64,000 bases of DNA. Origin: Fodinibius sp051746985. GTDB taxonomy: Bacteria; Bacteroidota; Rhodothermia; Balneolales; Balneolaceae. The position numbers and the translations under genes were made by a program. The notes below the pieces were generated by a model that was not told the origin of the DNA, searched no databases, and saw only the letters and a list, made by a program, of their open reading frames with translations. Shown here one piece after another: positions 1 to 7,243 of this stretch. The stretch is taken from positions 1 to 64,000 of the forward strand of contig JBNJFP010000013.1 of NCBI GenBank assembly GCA_051746985.1, written 5' to 3'. Numbering within the stretch: position 1 is the stretch's first letter; each line of letters begins with the position of its first letter.

Positions 1-27
1 AGTGATGAGATGCCGATACTCATCACT
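1..27. repeat. Hairpin at window edge, downstream of the ABC permease gene
   Basis: Bases 1-9 (AGTGATGAG) are the exact reverse complement of bases 19-27, with a 9-base loop. It lies just beyond the stop codon of the minus-strand permease gene and could be its terminator, but the window edge hides any T-run. Bases 17-31 also form one copy of a dispersed 15-base sequence that recurs inverted at 5177-5191. Confidence 0.45.
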
Positions 28-38
28 TACTCCTAAAT

Positions 39-1343
39 CTATCCCTGCCGTATCCATTTCATCAGCTCTTTCCAGTTGGCGCTTTTGCCGTAACTGAGAA
101 TCCCCACGCTGTAAATTTTGGCACTTAACCACATCGTACCAATAAAAGTACCGATCATCAGAATGATCGAAAGCGAAATTTGCCAGAAAGGGACATCCGT
201 GATAGCGATGCGAGTGATCATAACAATAGGCGTGCAAAAGGGGATGAGCGAGCCAATGACAGACAAGGTGCCGTCGGGATTGCTCATCGTTTGAAACATG
301 ATCATGTAGGCTGCAAAAATGGGCACCATAATGGGAAACATATATTGCTGGGTATCCGCCTCGGAATCTACAGCGGAGCCGATGGCTGCGAAAAGAGATG
401 CGTAAATCAGGTAGCCAAGGATAAAAAAGATGGCAAAGTAAACGATCAGCGAAACGTCGAGTGCAGGCAGAGCAAACATTTCGGGATCGATGCCTTGTGA
501 GGGCTGCGTGGTTTCAGCTGATGCTGGCATGTTCGCCATCTGCTCAGATAGAAAGATATTGGCAACTGGTCCCGCAGCCAAGGCCAGTCCAAGCAGCGAG
601 ACCACCCAAAATGTCATCTGTGTAAGAGCCAGTGCGCCAATGCCTCCCAGTTTTCCAAACAGCAGTTCTATGGGCTTTACCGATGAAGCGATGACTTCAA
701 CAATGCGGTTTGTTTTTTCTTCAATCACACTGCGCGTAATAAGTCCGCCATAACCGGTGATAGAACCAAAAATAATCACGCCCATGATGATGCCCACAAT
801 AGTGAGAAAACCGGTATCATCTTCGGTTTCTTCGCCAGTTTCAGTGAGTTTTGTGGTCTGTAAACTGATTTCACTTTGATAGATCTGCTGTACCTCTTCG
901 GAGACTTCGGCGCGGGCCAGCCGCTCGTTGCGAATGACCTCGCGCAAATCGGTACGAATCGTATTTTGCAGCTTTAGTCCCCCGCTTCCACTGGATACTA
1001 ACTCAGGCTGTATTTCACCCTCAATGTGATCATCTTGCAGGATGATAAAACCATCAATTTTTTCACTATTTACTAAGCTGCGCAGCGAATCTTCGGTAAG
1101 ATCAGAAAAATTCTGGTAGCGGTCGGCCGCCATTTCCTGCAGGCGGGGATACAGTACTTCGGTTCGGTCGGCAATGCCAATACGCTGGTCGGCATCCGAT
1201 TCCCAAACGGCGATACCAACCACAATACCGATAAAGGCAACCATCCCAATGGGGATTAAAATAGTGGCAATAATAAAAGCTTTGGATCGAATGCGGGTTA
1301 CGTATTCCCGCTTAAGAACGAGTAAAATCTGACGCAAACTCAT
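39..1343 (-). CDS. ABC transporter permease, NatB/ABC-2 type
   Basis: Membrane subunit of an ABC-2 family exporter. A hydrophobic segment at about residues 22-47 is followed by a large polar, presumably extracytoplasmic domain (about 48-178). A cluster of hydrophobic helices then runs to about residue 425. The stretch with EEKTNRIVEVIASSVKP near residues 208-225 is typical of the NatB/ABC-2 permease group. The gene lies 3 bases after the ATPase gene, so the two form an operon encoding a two-component exporter. NatAB in Bacillus exports Na+, but this family also handles other substrates, so the cargo is unknown. Confidence 0.85.
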   Translation of the reverse strand: MSLRQILLVLKREYVTRIRSKAFIIATILIPIGMVAFIGIVVGIAVWESDADQRIGIADRTEVLYPRLQEMAADRYQNFSDLTEDSLRSLVNSEKIDGFIILQDDHIEGEIQPELVSSGSGGLKLQNTIRTDLREVIRNERLARAEVSEEVQQIYQSEISLQTTKLTETGEETEDDTGFLTIVGIIMGVIIFGSITGYGGLITRSVIEEKTNRIVEVIASSVKPIELLFGKLGGIGALALTQMTFWVVSLLGLALAAGPVANIFLSEQMANMPASAETTQPSQGIDPEMFALPALDVSLIVYFAIFFILGYLIYASLFAAIGSAVDSEADTQQYMFPIMVPIFAAYMIMFQTMSNPDGTLSVIGSLIPFCTPIVMITRIAITDVPFWQISLSIILMIGTFIGTMWLSAKIYSVGILSYGKSANWKELMKWIRQG

Positions 1344-1346
1344 AAA

Positions 1347-2267
1347 TTAAGCTAATTCGTTTGGATTGATGTTATCTTCGCCGACGGTAGAAATGAAAAT
1401 TTCTGTGAGTGAGGGTTCAACGCGTTCGAATTTAAATATCTCGGCGTGTTGCATCGCTTTTTGCAGGATATCCTGCATTGATTGTCCGTCTAAAACTCTG
1501 ATTTCGGCATAGTTGTTTGATCGGTTATTAATGCGGACATCTTGCAGCTCATCGAGAAAGCTGTCGTCCCCTTCGAACTCGATATTGATGGTGTTTTTTC
1601 CGTAGCGCTGTTTGATTTCTCTCAGGTTGCCGTTTAGCACAGCTTTGCCCTTGTTGAAAAGACAGATTTCGTCGCACATCTGCTCAACTTGTTCCATGCG
1701 GTGGGTCGAAAACAAAATAGTATTGCCGTTATCGCGCAGCTCAATAACAATTTCTTTGAGCATTTCGCTGTTAATGGGATCAAGCCCGCTAAAAGGTTCG
1801 TCAAAAATATAGATATCGGGATTGTGGGCGATCGTGGCAATAAACTGAATTTTTTGGGACATCCCCTTCGACAGTTCTCCAACTTTCTTGTCGTACCAGT
1901 CGGTAGCCTCAAATCGGTCGAGCCAGTATTGGGTTGTCTGTTCGGCTTCGGCGCGATCCAATCCCTTTAGTTGTGCAAGGTAAATCAACTGTTCACCTAC
2001 TTTCATTTTTTTATAAAGCCCGCGCTCCTCGGGCATGTACCCGATCATGCGTTGTGTTTTGGGACTAACCGGTTCGCCGTTGATGGTAACCGATCCGCTA
2101 TCGGCAATGATAATATGATTGATAATACGAATAGCCGTGGTTTTACCAGCTCCGTTGGGGCCAAGTAATCCAAAGATGCGTCCCTTTGGAATGTGAAAAC
2201 TCACATCGTCAACGGCCAACGTATCGCCAAAAGATTTACTTATGTTTTGTACTTCGATGACAGCCAT
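1347..2267 (-). CDS. ABC transporter ATP-binding protein, NatA type
   Basis: ATPase subunit paired with the downstream permease. Walker A is GPNGAGKTT (residues 36-44), the signature motif is LSKGM (132-136) in place of LSGGQ, Walker B is IYIFDE (152-157) and the switch His is H189. LSKGM is common in the NatA/multidrug-type ATPases that drive ABC-2 permeases. A C-terminal extension of about 80 residues (from about 228) resembles the accessory domain of this group. At 306 residues it has the expected size. It is the first gene of a two-gene minus-strand operon, divergent from glgA. Substrate is not predictable from sequence. Confidence 0.9.
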   Translation of the reverse strand: MAVIEVQNISKSFGDTLAVDDVSFHIPKGRIFGLLGPNGAGKTTAIRIINHIIIADSGSVTINGEPVSPKTQRMIGYMPEERGLYKKMKVGEQLIYLAQLKGLDRAEAEQTTQYWLDRFEATDWYDKKVGELSKGMSQKIQFIATIAHNPDIYIFDEPFSGLDPINSEMLKEIVIELRDNGNTILFSTHRMEQVEQMCDEICLFNKGKAVLNGNLREIKQRYGKNTINIEFEGDDSFLDELQDVRINNRSNNYAEIRVLDGQSMQDILQKAMQHAEIFKFERVEPSLTEIFISTVGEDNINPNELA

Positions 2268-2434
2268 AGAAAACTTGATATTAATTTTTGTCTGAAAGTA
2301 GCAGAAAGTAAGTGATTAAGAAAGATTTTGATTGAAGCATAAAGTTTTGATTACTTCAAGCTAAATCCACTAAAGAAATAGTGCTTTTCAAAAGGCATGC
2401 TGGTACGAACCACACATATAAGAGTAACAGACTT

Positions 2435-3874
2435 ATGAAAATTTTTCATCTTAGTGCTGAGTGTTATCCTGTCGCAAAAGTAGGCGGATTGGCGGATGTC
2501 GTAGGAGCGCTGCCCAAGTATCTCAATAAGCAGGGAGCCGAGGCCGCAGTTGTGATGCCCAAATACGCCAACGGCTGGATGTCTGAACATTCTTTTGAAA
2601 CTATTTGGGAGGCCTCTGCGCCCCTGGGCGACTGGCAGTTCGAATTTAAGATTCAGCGCGAAAGCAGTGATGTCTTGGGCTTTCCGCTCTACGTGGTGGA
2701 TATACCCGGTCGTTTTGATCGTCCGGGCATCTATACCGACGCCGAAACGGGCGGCAGCTACTGGGATGACTTTGAGCGTTTTGCCAGCTTTCAAATTGCG
2801 GTTTTAGACTGGTTTAATAGGATGGAAAACAAGCCGGAAGTGGTGCATTGCCACGATCACCACACCGGACTGGTGCCGTTTATGGTGACGCAGTGTTATC
2901 GTTATAGGGATTTAAAACACATCCCCACGGCACTTACCGTGCACAATGCCGAATATCACGGGGAGTATGATCGGGGCAAGGCTCATTTGTTGCCCAATTT
3001 TGATGAACAGAATTTTGGGTTGCTCGATTGGGATGGCAAATTAAATTGCCTCGCAGCCGGTCTCAAAACTTGTTGGCAGATCACTACCGTTTCCGAGTCG
3101 TACATGAATGAGCTTTCATATAATAGCAATGGGCTGGAGTGGCTATTTCAAAACGAGCAGCAGAAATCACGTGGTATTATTAACGGTATAGACACGAGTG
3201 TTTGGGATCCCGAGACTGATCCAATGATTGCGCATTCCTATAACAAGCGAAAAACGGCTGCTGGAAAACGAAAAAATAAAGAAGTATTGTGCAAAGAATT
3301 TGGTTTGGATCCCCAATATCCCACTATTTCATTTATCGGGCGATTGGTTCACGAAAAAGGGGCCGATCTGTTGCCCGGTTTGTTTACATCGTTTTTGGAG
3401 TCCGAGCAGTCGGTTAACTTTGTTGTACTTGGGACCGGCGATCGTGAGTTGCATTACCAGTTAGAGGCGATGAGCAATCGTTTTATAGGGTATTTTGATG
3501 CTACATTGGATTATAATGAACCTCTGGCGCACCAGATTTACGCCGGCAGTGATTTTATGATAATGCCGTCCCGCGTGGAACCCTGTGGACTCAATCAAAT
3601 GTATTGCATGCGCTATGGAACTGTTCCCATTGTGCGTAATGTTGGAGGATTGAAAGATACGGTAATGGATATTAGTCGTGATGGTGGTTATGGAATTACG
3701 TTTAATGATTTTACATTTGATGCAGCAAAAGATTCGGTTCAACGAGCAATTGATCTATATGGGCAGGGTCGAAAGATGGCAGGAATCCGAAAAAGAATCA
3801 TGCATTTGGATTTTTCATGGAATGCCTCGGCCCAAAAGTATTTTGAAATGTATAGCGAACTGAATGATAAATAA
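2435..3874 (+). CDS. glgA: Glycogen synthase (ADP-glucose type)
   Basis: Transfers glucose from ADP-glucose to the growing alpha-1,4-glucan; GT5 family, cytoplasmic. The N-terminal KVGGL motif (K15-L19) is the ADP-glucose-binding signature. The C-terminal half carries the PSRVEPCGLNQMYCMRYG stretch with the paired Glu of the retaining GT-B fold. I chose the ATG at 2435, which places MKIFHLSAECYPVAKVGGL at the N terminus as in the family and gives 479 residues, close to E. coli GlgA (477). The frame is open upstream to 2381 but those 18 residues are atypical. It is followed after 22 bases by glgC, so the two genes for ADP-glucose production and polymerisation are probably cotranscribed. Confidence 0.95.
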   Translation: MKIFHLSAECYPVAKVGGLADVVGALPKYLNKQGAEAAVVMPKYANGWMSEHSFETIWEASAPLGDWQFEFKIQRESSDVLGFPLYVVDIPGRFDRPGIYTDAETGGSYWDDFERFASFQIAVLDWFNRMENKPEVVHCHDHHTGLVPFMVTQCYRYRDLKHIPTALTVHNAEYHGEYDRGKAHLLPNFDEQNFGLLDWDGKLNCLAAGLKTCWQITTVSESYMNELSYNSNGLEWLFQNEQQKSRGIINGIDTSVWDPETDPMIAHSYNKRKTAAGKRKNKEVLCKEFGLDPQYPTISFIGRLVHEKGADLLPGLFTSFLESEQSVNFVVLGTGDRELHYQLEAMSNRFIGYFDATLDYNEPLAHQIYAGSDFMIMPSRVEPCGLNQMYCMRYGTVPIVRNVGGLKDTVMDISRDGGYGITFNDFTFDAAKDSVQRAIDLYGQGRKMAGIRKRIMHLDFSWNASAQKYFEMYSELNDK

Positions 3875-3896
3875 GCAATAAAAAGGACATTAATTT

Positions 3897-5168
3897 ATGC
3901 GTAGAAAAGTAATTGCGGTAATTTTAGGTGGCGGGCAGGGAACACGATTATATCCATTAACGAAGCTGCGTTCAAAACCCGCAGTACCTGTTGCGGGGAA
4001 GTATCGGCTGGTGGATATCCCCATATCAAATTGCATTAACTCTGGGGTACGTCGTATTTACGTACTTACCCAATTTAATTCGGCCTCGTTGAATCGCCAC
4101 ATTAAAAACTCGTATAATTTCGATGTGTTTAGCCGCGGATTTGTGGATATTCTGGCTGCCGAACAAACTCCACACAGCAAAAATTGGTATCAGGGTACGG
4201 CCGATGCAGTCCGGCAGTCAATTCATCACATGGAAAATCACAATCACGAGCACGTGCTGATTTTATCGGGTGATCAGCTTTATCAAATGGACTATCGGAA
4301 AATGATGAAAAAGCACGAAGATAACGACGCCGATATCACCATTGGAACCATTCCTGTTGTGGCTGATGATGCCACCGGATTTGGCATCATGAAAACGAAT
4401 AAACGGGGGTTTATAGAAAGTTTTGTAGAGAAACCCGATTACGATGAGTTGGATCAATGGAAGTCGGATACCCCTGAAGAATTTAAAAAAGATGGCCGGG
4501 TATTTTTGGCCTCAATGGGAATTTACATCTTTAAAAAAGAGATTCTCAATGATCTTTTTGAGGAGTACGAGGATGCCACCGATTTTGGTAAGGAGATTAT
4601 ACCGGAAGCCATTAACGAAGACTACAAGGTTCAGAGTTACGAATTTGGTGGCTACTGGACCGATATCGGGACGATAAAATCGTTTTTTGAGGCGAATTTG
4701 GCACTTACAGACGATCTGCCACAGTTTAACCTTTACGATAATGAAGATTTTATCTATACCCATGCTCGCATGCTCCCCGCATCCAAACTGTCGGGCACCA
4801 CTTTTGATCACTCGGTATTGGCAGAGGGTTGTCTTATTGAAGCCAGTCGTATCGAGCGATCGGTTATTGGAATTCGCTCACGAATAGGAAAGGGTACAAC
4901 CATTGAACAATCGATTGTGATGGGGAATGACTTTTTCCAGTCGCAGAATGAAATAAAAGAAAGCAGTGATCAGAATCCCCCGATGGGAATCGGTCAGCGC
5001 TGTTTTATCAGCAATGCCATAATCGATAAAAATGTAAAAATTGGAGATGATGTCCGTATTGCAGGCGGTGATCATTTAGAGGACGGAGAGTACGACCACT
5101 ATCACGTTGTAGATGGTATTGTGATTATACCCAAAGGTGAGGTCATCGAAGACGGGACTAAGATTTAG
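3897..5168 (+). CDS. glgC: Glucose-1-phosphate adenylyltransferase
   Basis: Makes ADP-glucose and pyrophosphate from ATP and glucose-1-phosphate, the committed step of bacterial glycogen synthesis. The N-terminal nucleotidyltransferase domain shows ILGGGQGTRLYPLT followed by SKPAVPVAGKYRLVDIPISN. GTADAVRQ and the sugar-phosphate-binding VEKP and YWTDIGT motifs follow. The C-terminal 120 residues form a left-handed beta-helix-like region. The length of 423 residues is normal (E. coli 431). It sits directly after glgA. A weak hairpin at about 5209-5230 lies downstream, without a clear T-run. Confidence 0.95.
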   Translation: MRRKVIAVILGGGQGTRLYPLTKLRSKPAVPVAGKYRLVDIPISNCINSGVRRIYVLTQFNSASLNRHIKNSYNFDVFSRGFVDILAAEQTPHSKNWYQGTADAVRQSIHHMENHNHEHVLILSGDQLYQMDYRKMMKKHEDNDADITIGTIPVVADDATGFGIMKTNKRGFIESFVEKPDYDELDQWKSDTPEEFKKDGRVFLASMGIYIFKKEILNDLFEEYEDATDFGKEIIPEAINEDYKVQSYEFGGYWTDIGTIKSFFEANLALTDDLPQFNLYDNEDFIYTHARMLPASKLSGTTFDHSVLAEGCLIEASRIERSVIGIRSRIGKGTTIEQSIVMGNDFFQSQNEIKESSDQNPPMGIGQRCFISNAIIDKNVKIGDDVRIAGGDHLEDGEYDHYHVVDGIVIIPKGEVIEDGTKI

Positions 5169-5176
5169 TCTTTAGT

Positions 5177-5191
5177 AGTAAGTGATGAGTA
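5177..5191. repeat. Dispersed 15-base intergenic repeat copy
   Basis: AGTAAGTGATGAGTA at 5177-5191 is the exact reverse complement of bases 17-31. A 10-base partial copy (AGTAAGTGAT) occurs at 2307-2316. All three lie between genes. The surrounding bases are similar low-complexity AGT/GTA runs, so this may be one family of short intergenic repeats. Confidence 0.4.
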
Positions 5192-5291
5192 GTGAGTAAC
5201 GCTAATTAAATAGTCTTAACCAGACTTCGGTTGAGGATTGAAGAACTTCCATCTGATGGCTGAATTTACATCGAATAGATAACAGAGGAAA

Positions 5292-6002
5292 TCATTCTCC
5301 ATTCTGAATTTCATTTAGCTTGCTCATTGCTCGGTCGTTGAGATTGTCAAAAAGTTCTTTGTCGATGTCCCCAACGGTATATTTTAGATGCAGCCAAACT
5401 ACGTACGTTGCCATGACGTCTTCGTAGCAGTAGTGTTCAATTTCGGCCAGTTTATCTTCGCGAAACATTTCGAGCACCTCATTGCCTTCGCCGGTTTGTT
5501 TAAAGGGAATGCCAATCAGGTAACCCAAATGCTTAAGCTTTGGCCACGAGCTTGCTCCGTAATTGCTGAACTCGTCCAGAAGGTCCACATTTTCGTTGCT
5601 GTAGCGATATTTGATATCGTAGTGATTGAGGCGCTTAGGCATTTGCAGTCCGTGTTTGAGCGCACGGTAAGTGAGCAGCGGCAGGTCAAAACCGCGTCCG
5701 TTGTGATGTACCAATCCAAAATCCTTGTAGGTACTTAGCGCGTCAAAAAGTTTTTCCAGTCCCTCTTTTTCATCGGTGCCGTGCCAGCCTATTTTTTGCT
5801 TGGGCATACCGTTATTTTCGATCCACAAGCCTACCCACGAAATCATCTTGTGATACATGGGAGGCAGAAAACCCGATGAGTTTCGTGCCAGATCTTGACT
5901 GGCCTGTATTAAAAGTTCGTCATCATCGGTCTCAGGATTCTCAATAACCTGGCGCACAAATTCAAAATCGGGAATGGTTTCTACATCAAAAACAAAAAAC
6001 AT
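5292..6002 (-). CDS. 3'-5' exonuclease related to the PolB exonuclease domain
   Basis: A DnaQ-fold nuclease of the 'DNA_pol_B_exo2' type. The first metal-binding motif is D6-V-E8 at the extreme N terminus. The second is around HHNGRGFDLPLL (about residues 99-110), and the third is the CYEDVMATY stretch near residue 190. At 236 residues it is a stand-alone exonuclease domain without a polymerase. Cellular role is unknown; DNA or RNA processing is inferred from the fold. It starts 2 bases after the asparaginase stop, so the two are probably cotranscribed, although no functional link is obvious. Confidence 0.8.
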   Translation of the reverse strand: MFFVFDVETIPDFEFVRQVIENPETDDDELLIQASQDLARNSSGFLPPMYHKMISWVGLWIENNGMPKQKIGWHGTDEKEGLEKLFDALSTYKDFGLVHHNGRGFDLPLLTYRALKHGLQMPKRLNHYDIKYRYSNENVDLLDEFSNYGASSWPKLKHLGYLIGIPFKQTGEGNEVLEMFREDKLAEIEHYCYEDVMATYVVWLHLKYTVGDIDKELFDNLNDRAMSKLNEIQNGE

Positions 6003-6004
6003 AA

Positions 6005-7003
6005 TTACACCGTCATTTCTCCAACTAAATTCTTGTTAAACTGGTCGGCAACTACCGTATTATTATCATGCTTGGCAAGAAGATACATTATTTTTGTGAG
6101 GGTTGCTTCGGTAGTCATATCCCGGGCGCTGATTGCCCCAAGCTTCAGTGCTTTGCGACCACTTTCATAATTATTAAGCTCTACTGCATCGTAAGCGGCC
6201 TGGGAGGTGATGATCAGTAGTACATCATTTTGCAGGCACTGCTCAAAAAAAGGTAGTAGGCTCAATTCTCCGCGGATGGGAAAATTGCCACTGCCAAAAG
6301 CTTCGATAATAAGGGCACGGGTATGCGTAAAATTAATCTGCTTCAAAAAATCTGGATTTATATTGGGATAAATTTTCAGCAGAAACACCTGGTCAGAAAA
6401 ATCGGTTGTTATATTTAACTCTCCTGAAGCTGGGAGGAGGTGGTCAGCAATTTTAATATTAAGTCCAATTTCGGCAAGAGGTGGAAAATTGGGAGAAGCA
6501 AAAGCATCAAAATCGCCGATGCTCATTTTTGTAGCCCGGTTGCCGCGGTACACAAAATCGTTAAAGCAGATAGCGACCTCAGGCAATGGCAGGGTGGCCA
6601 TCTCAACGGCATTAACGAGATTTCTCCGGGCATCGCTGCGGATGTTGCTCATGGGCACTTGGCTGCCGGTAAGGATCACAGGCTTATTCAGTCCCTGTAG
6701 TGCAAATGAGAGCGCCGAGGCGGTGTAGGCCATGGTATCGGTGCCGTGCAAGATCACAAAACCATCATAATCCTTATAATTATCCTGCACAAATTCGGCC
6801 AGGCTTGCCCAGTGTGCTTTGTTGATGTCGGAGCTGTCTTCGAAAAAAAGACGCTGCATCGTAATGTGTGCTATTTTTTCGAGCTCTGGGATGGCCTGGT
6901 ACATCAGCTCCGTCCATTTTGTAGAGTTTAGCGTAGGTTTTTGACCATCGCTGATATCCATTGCAATAGTACCGCCCGTCTGGATGAGTAAAATATTTTT
7001 CAT
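6005..7003 (-). CDS. L-asparaginase (type I-like, cytoplasmic)
   Basis: Hydrolyses asparagine to aspartate and ammonia. Both catalytic threonine motifs are visible: QTGGTI (T9 and T12) and HGTDTMAYTASAL (T88-D89). I chose the ATG at 7003 so that the first beta strand (MKNILLIQTGGT) begins the protein. The frame continues upstream to 7057 but adds 18 residues unlike the family. There is no signal peptide, which suggests a cytoplasmic enzyme. It is the first gene of a two-gene minus-strand unit with the exonuclease, divergent from the EF-G-like gene. Related archaeal GatD amidotransferase subunits share these motifs, but no GatE partner is nearby. Confidence 0.9.
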   Translation of the reverse strand: MKNILLIQTGGTIAMDISDGQKPTLNSTKWTELMYQAIPELEKIAHITMQRLFFEDSSDINKAHWASLAEFVQDNYKDYDGFVILHGTDTMAYTASALSFALQGLNKPVILTGSQVPMSNIRSDARRNLVNAVEMATLPLPEVAICFNDFVYRGNRATKMSIGDFDAFASPNFPPLAEIGLNIKIADHLLPASGELNITTDFSDQVFLLKIYPNINPDFLKQINFTHTRALIIEAFGSGNFPIRGELSLLPFFEQCLQNDVLLIITSQAAYDAVELNNYESGRKALKLGAISARDMTTEATLTKIMYLLAKHDNNTVVADQFNKNLVGEMTV

Positions 7004-7123
7004 GAAGTGCTGTTCGGTTCTGGATGTAATGCGTGCTAATGTTACCAAATTTCGCACAAAGTATTGAGTTCAAATCTTTTTTTGCCTTACTTATCAAAAC
7101 ACACCAACGTACCGGAGAGGAAA

Positions 7124-7243
7124 ATGCTTAAACAAGCCATTCCAAATATCAGCCTTTCTAAATGGTTGCTACAATATATTACGGATAACCTTCGGTGCTT
7201 TTCCTTCATCCCAAAAACGGAGGTAGCCTATGAATGTTTATAA
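7124..7243 (+). CDS. Possible 39-residue upstream ORF overlapping the EF-G-like start
   Basis: An ATG at 7124 follows a good Shine-Dalgarno-like run (GGAGAGG, 7114-7120). It opens a 39-codon frame that stops at 7241-7243, 14 bases inside the EF-G-like gene in another frame. The product would begin MLKQAIPNISLSKW and has no recognisable domain. It could be a leader peptide coupling or attenuating translation of the next gene, or a chance frame. No other evidence supports it. Confidence 0.3.
   Translation: MLKQAIPNISLSKWLLQYITDNLRCFSFIPKTEVAYECL
7219..7224 (+). promoter_or_regulatory. Strong Shine-Dalgarno of the EF-G-like gene
   Basis: GGAGGT lies 5 bases before the ATG at 7230. This is stronger than most genes here, many of which have no evident Shine-Dalgarno sequence. 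It fixes the start of the EF-G-like gene and lies inside the possible upstream frame, so ribosomes on that frame would pass over it. Confidence 0.6.

Noticed and set aside
7004..7229. tRNA or structured RNA in the asparaginase/EF-G gap
   Set aside because: No cloverleaf or conserved T-loop (GGTTCGAATC-like) found; a short frame explains the region better.
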